From the NCBI GenBank assembly GCA_002496475.1, contig DAJV01000114.1:1-33334 (forward strand): 33,334 nucleotides of DNA. The letters run 5' to 3'. This DNA comes from Vulcanisaeta sp. UBA163 (GTDB lineage: Archaea; Thermoproteota; Thermoprotei; Thermoproteales; Thermocladiaceae). How positions within the stretch are numbered: the first letter of the stretch is position 1; the number at the start of each line of letters is the position of its first letter. A program made the position numbers and the translations under genes. Below the pieces are notes generated by a model. The model made no database searches. It was not told where the DNA came from and saw nothing but the letters and a program-made list of their open reading frames with translations. Of this stretch, positions 22,849-30,902 are shown one piece after another.

Positions 22849-23565
22849 ATGTCGACAATAGTACCAATGCACATAGGTGTTATACCGGATGGAAATAGGA
22901 GGTGGGCTAGGAAAATGGGATTGTCAATAACAGAGGCCTACAGGGTTGGTTCAGATAAGGTTGAGGATTTCCTGGATTGGTCGCTTGACTTTGGTATAAA
23001 GATCGTCACGGTATACGTACTATCCACAGAGAACTTCTACAGAAGATCTAGATTAGAATTAGAACTTTTATATAGGCTACTCAAGGAGAAAATAATTAAA
23101 ATAAGGAATGATAAGAGAGTCCATAGGCATAAGATCAAGGTTAAGGTAATTGGTAGGACTTGGTTATTGCCGGAAGATGTGCGTCGAGAGATAGCGCTAA
23201 CCGAGGAGTACACAGCCAGTTACTCCAATCACTACTTAAATCTAGCGGTGATCTATGGGGGTAGACAGGAGGTTGTTGATGCAGTAAAGAAGTTGCTTGT
23301 TGACATCAACAGCAGGAAAATAGGTATCAGTGACCTTGACGAAAATACCCTGCTTAAATACCTATATGTGGGTGATGAACCATACCCAGAACCAGACCTA
23401 ATAATTAGGACAGGTGGAGAACACAGGATAAGCAACTTCCTACTTTATGAGACTGCGTACTCCGAGCTTTACATACTGAATAAGTATTGGCCTGAGATTA
23501 CGAAGGATGATCTTAAGGAGACACTTGATGACTACGCAAGAAGGGAAAGAAGATTTGGGAAGTAA
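22849..23565 (+). CDS. uppS: Cis-prenyl (undecaprenyl/dolichyl) diphosphate synthase
   Basis: A 238-aa cis-isoprenyl diphosphate synthase that extends an allylic diphosphate with isopentenyl diphosphate. Motifs: HIGVIPDGNRRWARKMG (8-24, with the catalytic Asp of the 'DGNRRWA' P-loop), TVYVLSTENFYR, and the C-terminal IRTGGEHRISNFLLYETAYSEL, where the Arg residues bind diphosphate. In archaea it makes the dolichyl-type carrier of N-glycans. The start ATG 22849 follows an ACTTTAAAAGGG element (22809-22820) at about the leaderless distance. Convergent with map, five bases away. Confidence 0.94.
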   Translation: MSTIVPMHIGVIPDGNRRWARKMGLSITEAYRVGSDKVEDFLDWSLDFGIKIVTVYVLSTENFYRRSRLELELLYRLLKEKIIKIRNDKRVHRHKIKVKVIGRTWLLPEDVRREIALTEEYTASYSNHYLNLAVIYGGRQEVVDAVKKLLVDINSRKIGISDLDENTLLKYLYVGDEPYPEPDLIIRTGGEHRISNFLLYETAYSELYILNKYWPEITKDDLKETLDDYARRERRFGK

Positions 23566-23570
23566 TTCCA

Positions 23571-24476
23571 TTATTTTAATAATGATAGCACGTTAACCAC
23601 AGGCACGGCGCCATCCCTCGTTATTATAAATGTATCCTCAACCTGAGCCACTAGGCCTTTACCATGTTCCACCAACACGGGATACCCATATACGTAATTC
23701 TTTATGTGTAGCTCATGGATTATATTGCCGATGCCATCGCCAAACCTTGCGACTAACCATCTTGGTGTAAATGGTAATGGTCCTATTTCGTTACTAATGT
23801 ATGAAAGAACGTCATAATGAGGATCCTTAACCCTTGGGTTCTTTATTAATTGATAAATTGTGACCTGCTCTCCATCATCCACGTAACCAGCGCCGTTTGT
23901 GGAGAACGGCTCAACTGCATAAATCTCACCCTCATTAATCCTCTGTTTATCGCCATTGTCATAATTAGGCACGGACTTACCTGCGTGCAATTCATACCTC
24001 CTGATCAAGTGACCGCTCAAGTTCCTAATGGGTTTGAAACCATAGGATTTTACAGCCCTCTCTATCTGTGCGCCAATTGAGGTTAGTGCAACACCTGGCT
24101 TCATACTCAGCTGTGCCGTCTCTAGGGCCTTCATTGACGCCTTTATTAATTGACTATACATTGGATTAAAGGTTACTGTGACTGCGGTGTCCACTATGTA
24201 ACCATCAATGTGGGCACCAAGGTCTATCTTTACAATAGAGCCCTTGGGAATTACTGACTTATCGCCTATAACCGCGGTGTAGTGGGCGGCAATTTCATTA
24301 ATACTTACATTGACTGGAAAGGCAGGCTTCGCACCGCTCTGCCTAATCCTATTCTCCACTTTATCACAAAGTTCAAAAATAGGCATTTCGGGCTCTATTA
24401 TGGACATTGCGTAGTTAAGGGCGTCCCTTGCAATTTCACCAAGTCTTTCATAAACCTTGACCAAGTCTGTGGACAC
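23571..24476 (-). CDS. map: Methionine aminopeptidase, type II
   Basis: Removes the initiator methionine from new proteins. The pita-bread fold motifs are complete: SINEIAAHYTAV (substrate His), KIDLGAHIDGYIVDTAVT (two metal Asp), GHLIRRYELHAGKSVPNY (metal His region), EGEIYAVEPFSTNG (metal Glu), and AQVEDTFIIT near the C-terminus (metal Glu). The frame is open to GTG 24497 and ATG 24491, but a strong TATA (TTATTTAAAGG, 24499-24508) is only a few bases before those codons. Transcription from it would begin near 24477, so GTG 24476 (VSTDLVKVYERLG), which also fits the N-terminus of other archaeal enzymes, is chosen; that gives 301 aa. Confidence 0.93.
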   Translation of the reverse strand: MSTDLVKVYERLGEIARDALNYAMSIIEPEMPIFELCDKVENRIRQSGAKPAFPVNVSINEIAAHYTAVIGDKSVIPKGSIVKIDLGAHIDGYIVDTAVTVTFNPMYSQLIKASMKALETAQLSMKPGVALTSIGAQIERAVKSYGFKPIRNLSGHLIRRYELHAGKSVPNYDNGDKQRINEGEIYAVEPFSTNGAGYVDDGEQVTIYQLIKNPRVKDPHYDVLSYISNEIGPLPFTPRWLVARFGDGIGNIIHELHIKNYVYGYPVLVEHGKGLVAQVEDTFIITRDGAVPVVNVLSLLK

Positions 24477-24498
24477 GTAGTACGCTGACATTGACACC

Positions 24499-24532
24499 TT
24501 TAAATAACCTTGCCCAATTAGTAAGTAATTGG
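24499..24532. promoter_or_regulatory. map TATA box with adjacent inverted repeat
   Basis: The minus-strand TATA TTATTTAAAGG (24499-24508) is followed upstream by the inverted repeat CCAATTA-GTAAG-TAATTGG (24514-24532, perfect 7-bp arms). The repeat lies at the upstream edge of the TATA/BRE of map and between map and the divergent dnaG, so it may bind a regulator of either gene. Confidence 0.4.
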
Positions 24533-24588
24533 TTTTGCCAAGAGAAACTATTTTAACCTAGTTTAATCTTGAAGTACTTGGTGTCGTA

Positions 24589-25959
24589 ATGGGAGCCTTA
24601 ACCATAGTAGCTAAGTATTTGATAATTGCGAATGTGGAGGTTCAGGGAACAGTGGAGAAGTACGACATAATAGGCGCACTATTCAGCCAAACAGAGGGCT
24701 TGTTGGGTAATGAACTTGATTTGAGGGAGCTTCAAATGAATGGCAGAATCGGTAGGATAGAGGTTGAGGCGGAGTATAAGGGTGATAGGACCATTGGTAA
24801 GGTCTACATCCCATCAAACCTGGATAGGTATGAAACAGCCCTTGTGGCCGCAATGATAGAGACTGTGGACAAGGTGGGTCCCTATAATGCTAAGGTTCAG
24901 GTGGTCGAGGTTAGGGATCTGAGGGAGGAAAAAAGGAAGAGAGTTTTCGAGAGGGCTAGGGAATTGCTTAAGCTTGTCGAGCACGAGGCATTACCTGACA
25001 CTAAGGAGTTAATTACGAAGTTCATGGAGAGCATTAGGGAAACTGAGGTAGTTGAGTATGGACCTGAGAAATTACCAGCGGGGCCTGAGGTTGATAAGGC
25101 AGACACAATAATAATCGTTGAGGGTAGGGCTGACGTACTTAATTTAGTGAAGCATGGTTTCAAGAATGTAATAGGCCTAGGCGGTTCAAGCGGTGGTGTT
25201 CCAAAGACCGTGGTTGAACTAAGTAGGAAGAAGACTACAGTAGCCTTTGTGGATGGCGATAGGGGTGGCGAAATGCTACTTAAGGAATTGCTTAAGTATG
25301 CCGATATTGACTACATAGCCAGGGCACCACTTGGTAAGGAGGTTGAGCAATTGACGGCCAAGGAAATAACGAAGGCGCTCAGGAATAAGATACCCACTGA
25401 GGAATACCTGGCGAGCCTTGAGAAGAGGGAAAGAAAGCTGATTGAGGAGGCAAGGCAGTCACAGCAGGAGGTACCACAGCCACAGACAATGGAGGTACCA
25501 GTACAGGAACAAACACAGCCACAGCCCGCGGAGAAGATCCAGGTAATACCACAGCCAGTACAGCAACCACAACAACCTCAAGTCGTGGCACAATCCCAGC
25601 CTTCAAGCTCACAACCATCACAGCCTCCACAGATGAGCCTTGAATTACCGCAATTACCACAAAATATCGTTGATGAGATGAAGAAACTAAGTGGAACCCT
25701 TGAGGCGATTATTTATGATGATCACTGGACAGAGTTAAAGAGAATACCCGTTAGGGACTTGGTGGACACGCTTCAACAACTATCCAATGCATATGCCGTT
25801 GTTTTTGATGGAGTGTGCACGCAACGCCTCGTTGACGTAGCGTCGAGTAAAGGCGTTAAGTTATTGTTAATGTCAAGGGTGGGTAATATAACGAAGGTGC
25901 CCACTGACATGCTAATACTAACAATAGATGAGTATTTAAGCAAGGCTGGAAGTAAGTAA
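24589..25959 (+). CDS. dnaG: Archaeal DnaG-like primase / exosome-associated protein
   Basis: A 456-aa protein. An N-terminal archaeal DnaG domain (from AKYLIIANVEVQGTVEKYDI) is followed by a Toprim domain with TIIIVEGRADVLNL (catalytic Glu), GLGGSSGGVP and FVDGDRGGE (DxD). In crenarchaea DnaG is found with the RNA exosome and may also make primers. After residue about 285 comes a Gln/Pro-rich linker of about 65 residues, then a C-terminal domain of about 100 residues (LEAIIYDDHWTELKRIPVRD). ATG 24589 lies about 27 nt after TAGTTTAATC, fitting a leaderless start. It ends 30 bases before the convergent polB gene. Confidence 0.93.
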   Translation: MGALTIVAKYLIIANVEVQGTVEKYDIIGALFSQTEGLLGNELDLRELQMNGRIGRIEVEAEYKGDRTIGKVYIPSNLDRYETALVAAMIETVDKVGPYNAKVQVVEVRDLREEKRKRVFERARELLKLVEHEALPDTKELITKFMESIRETEVVEYGPEKLPAGPEVDKADTIIIVEGRADVLNLVKHGFKNVIGLGGSSGGVPKTVVELSRKKTTVAFVDGDRGGEMLLKELLKYADIDYIARAPLGKEVEQLTAKEITKALRNKIPTEEYLASLEKRERKLIEEARQSQQEVPQPQTMEVPVQEQTQPQPAEKIQVIPQPVQQPQQPQVVAQSQPSSSQPSQPPQMSLELPQLPQNIVDEMKKLSGTLEAIIYDDHWTELKRIPVRDLVDTLQQLSNAYAVVFDGVCTQRLVDVASSKGVKLLLMSRVGNITKVPTDMLILTIDEYLSKAGSK

Positions 25960-25989
25960 ATTTATTATTTTGAAATAATGCATTAAAAA

Positions 25990-28347
25990 TTAAGAAGAGA
26001 AGTAATCAAGTATTGACTTACCTGCCTTACCCTCCATTAATTGCGACTCCTTAACTCCTAAGACCCCCAGTATTCTCATGGCGGCAGGCACTATTTGCTT
26101 CTCAACGTAATAATCAATATCAATCTCCCTATTATCCTTAATAAGTATGTATGGCTTTACCCTATACGCTAGTTTTGCGCCACTGCCCTTGGCAATAACG
26201 TAACCGACCATGTCACCCTTACCAACCTTATAACCAGCCTCAACTAATTGCTTTGCCGCTGCAACATGAGGGGTTAACACCTTGTAATCATCAAGGGACT
26301 TATCAAGGGTTTTCCATATGATCACATCATCGATATTAAATTGATACGCCTTAACCTTATCAATTATGGACTTAACATAAGAAACCGCCTTACCAACATC
26401 ACCTGTAGATAAGACAATCTCGGCAACTTTCTCCTGGACATCCTTGGCGATCTCAGCCCAATCACCTCTAACAGCCTCAAAACCAACAATGTCAATCTCG
26501 CCATCAATCGTTAAACCAACATACCTTTTCTTAGCCTCAGTGAACAAAACCCTCCTGTACACCTTATCAATCTTTACTTCAAACCCAAGCTCATTATTGA
26601 TATAATCAATTAAGGCATCAACCTTATCCTTAATATTCCTAACAAACAAGCTATCGGTATCTCCGTAAATAATTGGTAGGCCCATGGACCTGGCTTTCTC
26701 AATAACAGTCTTAAGTAAGTTCCTGCCCCACGCAGTGACGGATTCAGCAACCTCACGCCTATACCACCTAGCCCCTAACCAACCGCAGTATCCATACATG
26801 GCATTGGCCATAACCTTAAGTGCCCTCTGCCTCTCATTAAGGAGAACCCACTCAGGGCTATTCTCTGGGTAATCCTTCATTAACTCCCTAACCCTACGCC
26901 TATTACCAACTAAAACCCTAAGTAGTCCTGGATACAGTCCCTCAGGTGCTTTCCTAAATTTATAACCAACCTCGGGTGCCACATTGCAATCACTGCAGTC
27001 CCCAGGTACCAAAGTATCTGGTGAAACGTTATACTTCATCATGATATTTGGATACATACTTGAGAAATCGATCACAGCAATATCCTCATGAAGACCAGGC
27101 CTGGGCTCAAGCACAACAGCGCCTTTATATGTCTCGTAAGGTCTCTCCTCACGGTTGGGCGCCAGCTCGCCCCTCTTAACAGCTTCATAAAATATCATCC
27201 ACTCAACCCTAGCACCAACGCTAGCTGCACCAACCTGGTCCAGCGGAAGCCCTGATATTGAGGATAATTGAATAGCGAATGGAAGGAGCTTCTCCGCTAA
27301 GCCATATGTACTGACCACATCATCCCTCGCATACTTAAGGAGAAGCTCACGCTTGAGCTTATCATCCCAATACTCATGAATCCTATGCCCAGGTATTAAG
27401 ACTCGTTCATCCCTTTTCACCACGCCAAAGAATTCCGCAGCCCTATCGAGACTCTTCATCTTTATCTCGTTGATCTCCTCAATGAAGTTATAAAGATCGA
27501 CATTAGCCCTACCAATTATTGACCAATGCCCATAGACACTAGGCTCTGGCGGATTACCCATCCTGGACAATGCCAGCTTAACGCCAATCCTAGAGGCTCT
27601 GTTCACCAAGTAGGGCCAGTCGAAGCCATTATTGTTATAACCAACAACAATGTCCGGATCATACCTTCTAAAGTAATCCAGAAATTCCCTAATTACCTTA
27701 GTGTCATTTTTACTGTCATCAGTCACAAACATCTTAATGCCATCCTCCTTAGTCATTGTCGATATTATTATCACAGGATCCCTATCGGGGCTCGGCATAC
27801 CCCTTGGATTATAGACCTCGATATCAAAAGCAAGTATCCTAAAGCTAGGTAATCTATGTTCCTCAATCATCCTAGGCCTCGTCTTAGCGAGACAAACCAA
27901 GTCAACCTGGTAATTACCCTTAACCTCCTCACACTGATCAACAACAACCCAATTACTTGGTTTAATACCCATATCCAGTAGATACCTTTGTGAGAACCTG
28001 ATATCGGCCTCAAGGACATCCTCGATGCCCGGGACCTCTGCGGCAAGTTCTCTGAGCTCCCTAATCTTTTCAGGAATTGTTGCGGTTACCTTAATTGTAT
28101 CTACCTCATTGCCAAATAACCTACGCTTAATAATCTCTACGCTTAATACCCTACCCTCAAACTTACGCTTGACATTGGTGAATGCGGCATTAACATCACC
28201 AGATGCTAATACGTAGAAGTAGGGCCTAAAGGACCTGTCTAGGGCAAGAACCCTCCTACCATCATTAGTAATACCGAATAATCTGAGTTCCGGCACATTA
28301 CCAATTATGCCATAGGTTACGTCCAATAGCCAAAGGGTTAATTCCAT
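25990..28347 (-). CDS. polB: DNA polymerase, family B
   Basis: A 785-aa replicative-type polymerase with proofreading. Exonuclease motifs: FDIEVYNPRG (about 175-184), VGYNNNGFDWPYL (about 236-248) and KYARDDV (about 339-345). Polymerase motifs: IDFSSMYPNIMMKYN (motif A, about 427-441), LKVMANAMYGYCGW (motif B, about 511-524) and YGDTDSLF (motif C, about 562-569). All catalytic acids are intact, so this is an active enzyme and not the inactivated paralogue found in some archaea. Size fits the shorter crenarchaeal type (PolB3-like) better than PolB1; that subclass call is uncertain. TTG 28350 is open, but ATG 28347 sits at the leaderless distance from an ATATTTGTTATTT element. Confidence 0.95.
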   Translation of the reverse strand: MELTLWLLDVTYGIIGNVPELRLFGITNDGRRVLALDRSFRPYFYVLASGDVNAAFTNVKRKFEGRVLSVEIIKRRLFGNEVDTIKVTATIPEKIRELRELAAEVPGIEDVLEADIRFSQRYLLDMGIKPSNWVVVDQCEEVKGNYQVDLVCLAKTRPRMIEEHRLPSFRILAFDIEVYNPRGMPSPDRDPVIIISTMTKEDGIKMFVTDDSKNDTKVIREFLDYFRRYDPDIVVGYNNNGFDWPYLVNRASRIGVKLALSRMGNPPEPSVYGHWSIIGRANVDLYNFIEEINEIKMKSLDRAAEFFGVVKRDERVLIPGHRIHEYWDDKLKRELLLKYARDDVVSTYGLAEKLLPFAIQLSSISGLPLDQVGAASVGARVEWMIFYEAVKRGELAPNREERPYETYKGAVVLEPRPGLHEDIAVIDFSSMYPNIMMKYNVSPDTLVPGDCSDCNVAPEVGYKFRKAPEGLYPGLLRVLVGNRRRVRELMKDYPENSPEWVLLNERQRALKVMANAMYGYCGWLGARWYRREVAESVTAWGRNLLKTVIEKARSMGLPIIYGDTDSLFVRNIKDKVDALIDYINNELGFEVKIDKVYRRVLFTEAKKRYVGLTIDGEIDIVGFEAVRGDWAEIAKDVQEKVAEIVLSTGDVGKAVSYVKSIIDKVKAYQFNIDDVIIWKTLDKSLDDYKVLTPHVAAAKQLVEAGYKVGKGDMVGYVIAKGSGAKLAYRVKPYILIKDNREIDIDYYVEKQIVPAAMRILGVLGVKESQLMEGKAGKSILDYFSS

Positions 28348-28411
28348 CAATTAAAGTCAAAAATAACAAATATCTTAAGCTTACTCCTCATGTTTTAATG
28401 ACAGTACCTCG

Positions 28412-28427
28412 GAAAAGGCAATTTGCC
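28412..28427 (-). terminator. Hairpin plus T-run after the Lrp-type gene
   Basis: Directly after the TAG stop the minus strand reads GGGCAAATTGCCTTTT: a short GGCAA/TTGCC stem followed by four T. It has the form of a weak terminator. Archaeal termination relies mainly on T-runs, so this is a modest call. Confidence 0.3.
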
Positions 28428-28892
28428 CTAGATGGGTATCCTTGGGTCCTCCTTAATTACCTTAGCAACTATCAATGTTGATGTTCTCTCGACTTCCTCC
28501 ATGTTCATTATTTGTTCAAGGATCCTAAGGATCTCATCCTTACCACTAGCCCTAACCTGCATTACAAAGTCCCACTCGCCAAATATGTAGTATACGATGG
28601 TAACGCCACCAATGCTCGCCAGTTTCTGCCCAATTTTCTCGTGATAGCCAGGTCCGTACTTAGCCTTAACGAGTATTACTGCGACGTAGTCCTTACCCAT
28701 CTTCTCAGGGCTTAACTTAGCATGACAACCAAGTATTATGCCCAATCTCTCAAGTTTCTTTATTCTATAGTATACGGTGGATTTCGAGATCTTCAGCTTA
28801 TTAGCCATTTCATCTAGGGTTATTCTGCAATCATCCTGAAGCATCTTCAAAATCTCAAGATCGGTTTGGTCAACCTCCTCAGTTATCGACAT
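28428..28892 (-). CDS. Lrp/AsnC-family transcriptional regulator
   Basis: A 154-aa regulator with an N-terminal winged helix-turn-helix (DQTDLEILKMLQDDCRITLD, then ANKLKISKSTVYYRIKKLER) and a C-terminal RAM domain (VAVILVKAKYGPG, then VYYIFGEWDFVMQVRA) that binds small effectors, often amino acids, and builds dimers to octamers. The frame is open to 28949, but the TATA TTTTTTAAATAAG (about 28911-28923) puts the transcript start at ATG 28892 (MSITEEVDQTD), which also matches family length. Upstream the intergenic region has repeated TCATGAAT-like sites, a likely autoregulatory operator. It lies upstream of polB on the same strand, but polB has its own promoter. Confidence 0.92.
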   Translation of the reverse strand: MSITEEVDQTDLEILKMLQDDCRITLDEMANKLKISKSTVYYRIKKLERLGIILGCHAKLSPEKMGKDYVAVILVKAKYGPGYHEKIGQKLASIGGVTIVYYIFGEWDFVMQVRASGKDEILRILEQIMNMEEVERTSTLIVAKVIKEDPRIPI

Positions 28893-29015
28893 TAAGTGGA
28901 CTTGCATGTACTTATTTAAAAAACATTCGCTTGTTATAAAAATATTCATTCCATACCTGGTTACTTTATATAATTATTGTATATACGTACGAATTATGAA
29001 ATTAATTAATGATTA

Positions 29016-29080
29016 TCATGAATATGAGAACGTAAATAGTTCATGCATGATAAATCCGTGAAAAAATATGAAATTCATGA
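29016..29080. promoter_or_regulatory. Spaced palindromic sites, candidate Lrp-type operator
   Basis: TCATGAAT (29016-29023), the perfect palindrome TCATGCATGA (29041-29050) and ATTCATGA (29073-29080, the reverse complement of the first) lie 26 and 31 bases apart, centre to centre, in the gap between the divergent regulator and UPF0147 genes. About three helical turns between sites is the spacing used by Lrp-type octamers. No binding is shown. Confidence 0.4.
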
Positions 29081-29110
29081 CCTAATTAATGAATTAATCA
29101 AAGAAAATGT

Positions 29111-29145
29111 TTTTATATTGGTTATTAACGATTGTTCAACCAATA
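29111..29145 (+). promoter_or_regulatory. Promoter of the UPF0147 gene with overlapping inverted repeat
   Basis: The TATA TTTTTATAT (29111-29119) should start transcription near 29141. The inverted repeat ATTGGTT (29118-29124) and AACCAAT (29139-29145) spans exactly from the TATA end to the start site, a position where a bound protein would block the polymerase. Confidence 0.45.
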
Positions 29146-29164
29146 GGCTTTTCTGGTGATGGTT

Positions 29165-29461
29165 ATGTCAAGTAAACAAGCCCCTGGTTTAAGCAAGGAT
29201 GAGACGGATGAGAGAATAAAGCAAGCCCTCTACTACCTAACTAGGGTTATCCAGGACATGGGCATTCCCAGGAATATAAGGAGAGCGGCCAGTGAGGCGG
29301 CCAGGATACTAATGGATCCAGGCATGAGCCCAGGCCTAAAGGCGGCAACAGTGATTAGCATACTTGACGAGGCATTGGCAGACCCAAACATGCCACTCTT
29401 TAGTAGGGTTATTTTCTGGCAAGTTATTTCACTACTTGAACAGATAAAGGACTCTGTATAG
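29165..29461 (+). CDS. UPF0147 family protein
   Basis: A 98-aa all-helical, hydrophilic protein. KQALYYLTRVIQDMGIPRNIRRAAS and then LKAATVISILDEALADPNMP are the signature of the archaeal UPF0147 family, which has no established function; the helical repeat form suggests a small protein- or RNA-binding unit. GTG 29156 and ATG 29159 are in frame, but GGTGAT just before ATG 29165 acts as a Shine-Dalgarno only for the latter, and the transcript begins near 29141. Tail-to-tail with malic enzyme, one base apart. Confidence 0.88.
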   Translation: MSSKQAPGLSKDETDERIKQALYYLTRVIQDMGIPRNIRRAASEAARILMDPGMSPGLKAATVISILDEALADPNMPLFSRVIFWQVISLLEQIKDSV

Positions 29462-29462
29462 A

Positions 29463-30794
29463 TTACGTTAAATCGCTCAATAAATCCTTTATCAATCCCT
29501 TCCCAAATAGGGTCTCGATTATCAACCTCGACGCGGCTATGATCTCCTTGGCCCTCTCATACTCCTCCTTCCAGGACAATGACTTCCTTGCTATACCCTG
29601 CTCCACGGCCTTAACTGCAACAGCCGCAGCCACCCTTGAGTAGAAGTCCCACTCCTCCATGGTTGGTAGTATCTTGTCCGCACTTAATTTATCGCCAACG
29701 AAATTAGCAATTTCCTGCGCCGCGGCTATTATCATCTCATCGGTTATTGTCCTGACCCTGGCATCCAATGCGCCCCTGAATACGCCCGGGAATACTAAGG
29801 AATTATTGACTTGGTTTGGAAAGTCGCTCCTGCCAGTGGCCACAACCTTGGCGCCAGCCTCCTTGGCCTCCCAAGGCCATATCTCGGGTATTGGGTTTGC
29901 TAGGGCAAACACTATTGAGTCCTTGTTCATTGACTTAACCCACTCCTTCTTGATTACACCTGGTCCCTGGACCGACGCAGCTACCACGGCGTCAGCACCA
30001 ACAAGAGCCTCCTTAATACCACCCTTCCTTCTCTCTGCATTGGTCTTTATTGCTAAATCATACTTCCATGGATTGGTAAGCATCAGCTTATCCATATCCT
30101 CTCTCTCTGGGTGTAGTATTCCCTTACTATCAACAAGTATTACATTGCCTGGCTTAACCCCGTACTTAATCAATATCCTGGCCGCCGCTATATTCGACGC
30201 ACCAGCACCGATGAATACTATTGTGGAATCCTCAATCCTCTTACCAACAACCTTAAAGGCATTAATCAACCCAGCCAGTATTGCGCCGGCTGTTCCCTGT
30301 TGATCATCATGCCAAACAGCGATCTTCAACTCCTCCCTTAATTTTTCAAGTACGTAGAAGCACTTTGGTGATTCGGTGTCTTCAAGGTTAATCCCGCCGA
30401 AGGCAGGTTCTATTGCCTTACCAATGTTAACAATATCGTCCTGCGTCTTAGCCCTTACAGGCAATGGCACTGCATCAACACCACCAAGGTACTTAAAGAG
30501 CAACGCCTTACCTTCCATGACGGGCATCGCAGCCTCTGGACCAACATTACCAAGCCCAAGAACCCTACTACCATCAGTCAATATTGCAATTGCATTCCAC
30601 CTCCATGTGTAATCAAAGGACTTATCAACATCCGCATTTATCTCCTTTGAAACGGCTGCCACGCCTGGTGTGTACCATATTGAGAAGTCCTGCAGGTTCC
30701 TAACCGGCACCTTAGGAAGAACCATTATTTTCCCTCCATACCTCCTCGATGCCTCAATTGCCACCTTAAACCATTTATTTAATTCCTCACCCAT
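29463..30794 (-). CDS. NAD(P)-dependent malic enzyme
   Basis: A 443-aa oxidative decarboxylase converting malate to pyruvate and CO2. Motifs: FSIWYTPGVAAV (catalytic Tyr), PVMEGKALLFKYLGG (catalytic Lys), LEDTESPKCFYV (metal Glu/Asp), VWHDDQQGTAGAILAGL (metal Asp), and the Rossmann FIGAGASNIAAARIL. Length is that of the short prokaryotic enzymes without the phosphotransacetylase-like domain. A TATA AATATAAATCC (about 30815-30825) is placed for a leaderless start at ATG 30794. It links the C4-acid pool with pyruvate; cofactor choice cannot be fixed from sequence alone. Confidence 0.94.
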   Translation of the reverse strand: MGEELNKWFKVAIEASRRYGGKIMVLPKVPVRNLQDFSIWYTPGVAAVSKEINADVDKSFDYTWRWNAIAILTDGSRVLGLGNVGPEAAMPVMEGKALLFKYLGGVDAVPLPVRAKTQDDIVNIGKAIEPAFGGINLEDTESPKCFYVLEKLREELKIAVWHDDQQGTAGAILAGLINAFKVVGKRIEDSTIVFIGAGASNIAAARILIKYGVKPGNVILVDSKGILHPEREDMDKLMLTNPWKYDLAIKTNAERRKGGIKEALVGADAVVAASVQGPGVIKKEWVKSMNKDSIVFALANPIPEIWPWEAKEAGAKVVATGRSDFPNQVNNSLVFPGVFRGALDARVRTITDEMIIAAAQEIANFVGDKLSADKILPTMEEWDFYSRVAAAVAVKAVEQGIARKSLSWKEEYERAKEIIAASRLIIETLFGKGLIKDLLSDLT

Positions 30795-30902
30795 CGATTA
30801 TTATGCGCCAGAGGATTTATATTGATTTCTAAAGATGAATTCGGCAATCGCTCAGTATAGAATTTATATGCCAAAATTAAAATTCATATGCATGCAGATA
30901 AA

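Noticed and set aside
25443..25640. Tandem repeat or CRISPR-like array
   Set aside because: The repetition is irregular and in frame inside DnaG (Gln/Pro codons); there are no equal spacers.
25379..25660. Minus-strand Val-rich frame opposite the DnaG linker
   Set aside because: Produced by the low-complexity Gln/Pro codons of DnaG read in reverse.
29659..30303. Plus-strand open frame of 214 codons opposite malic enzyme
   Set aside because: Antisense shadow of a fully conserved enzyme; no start signals or family match.
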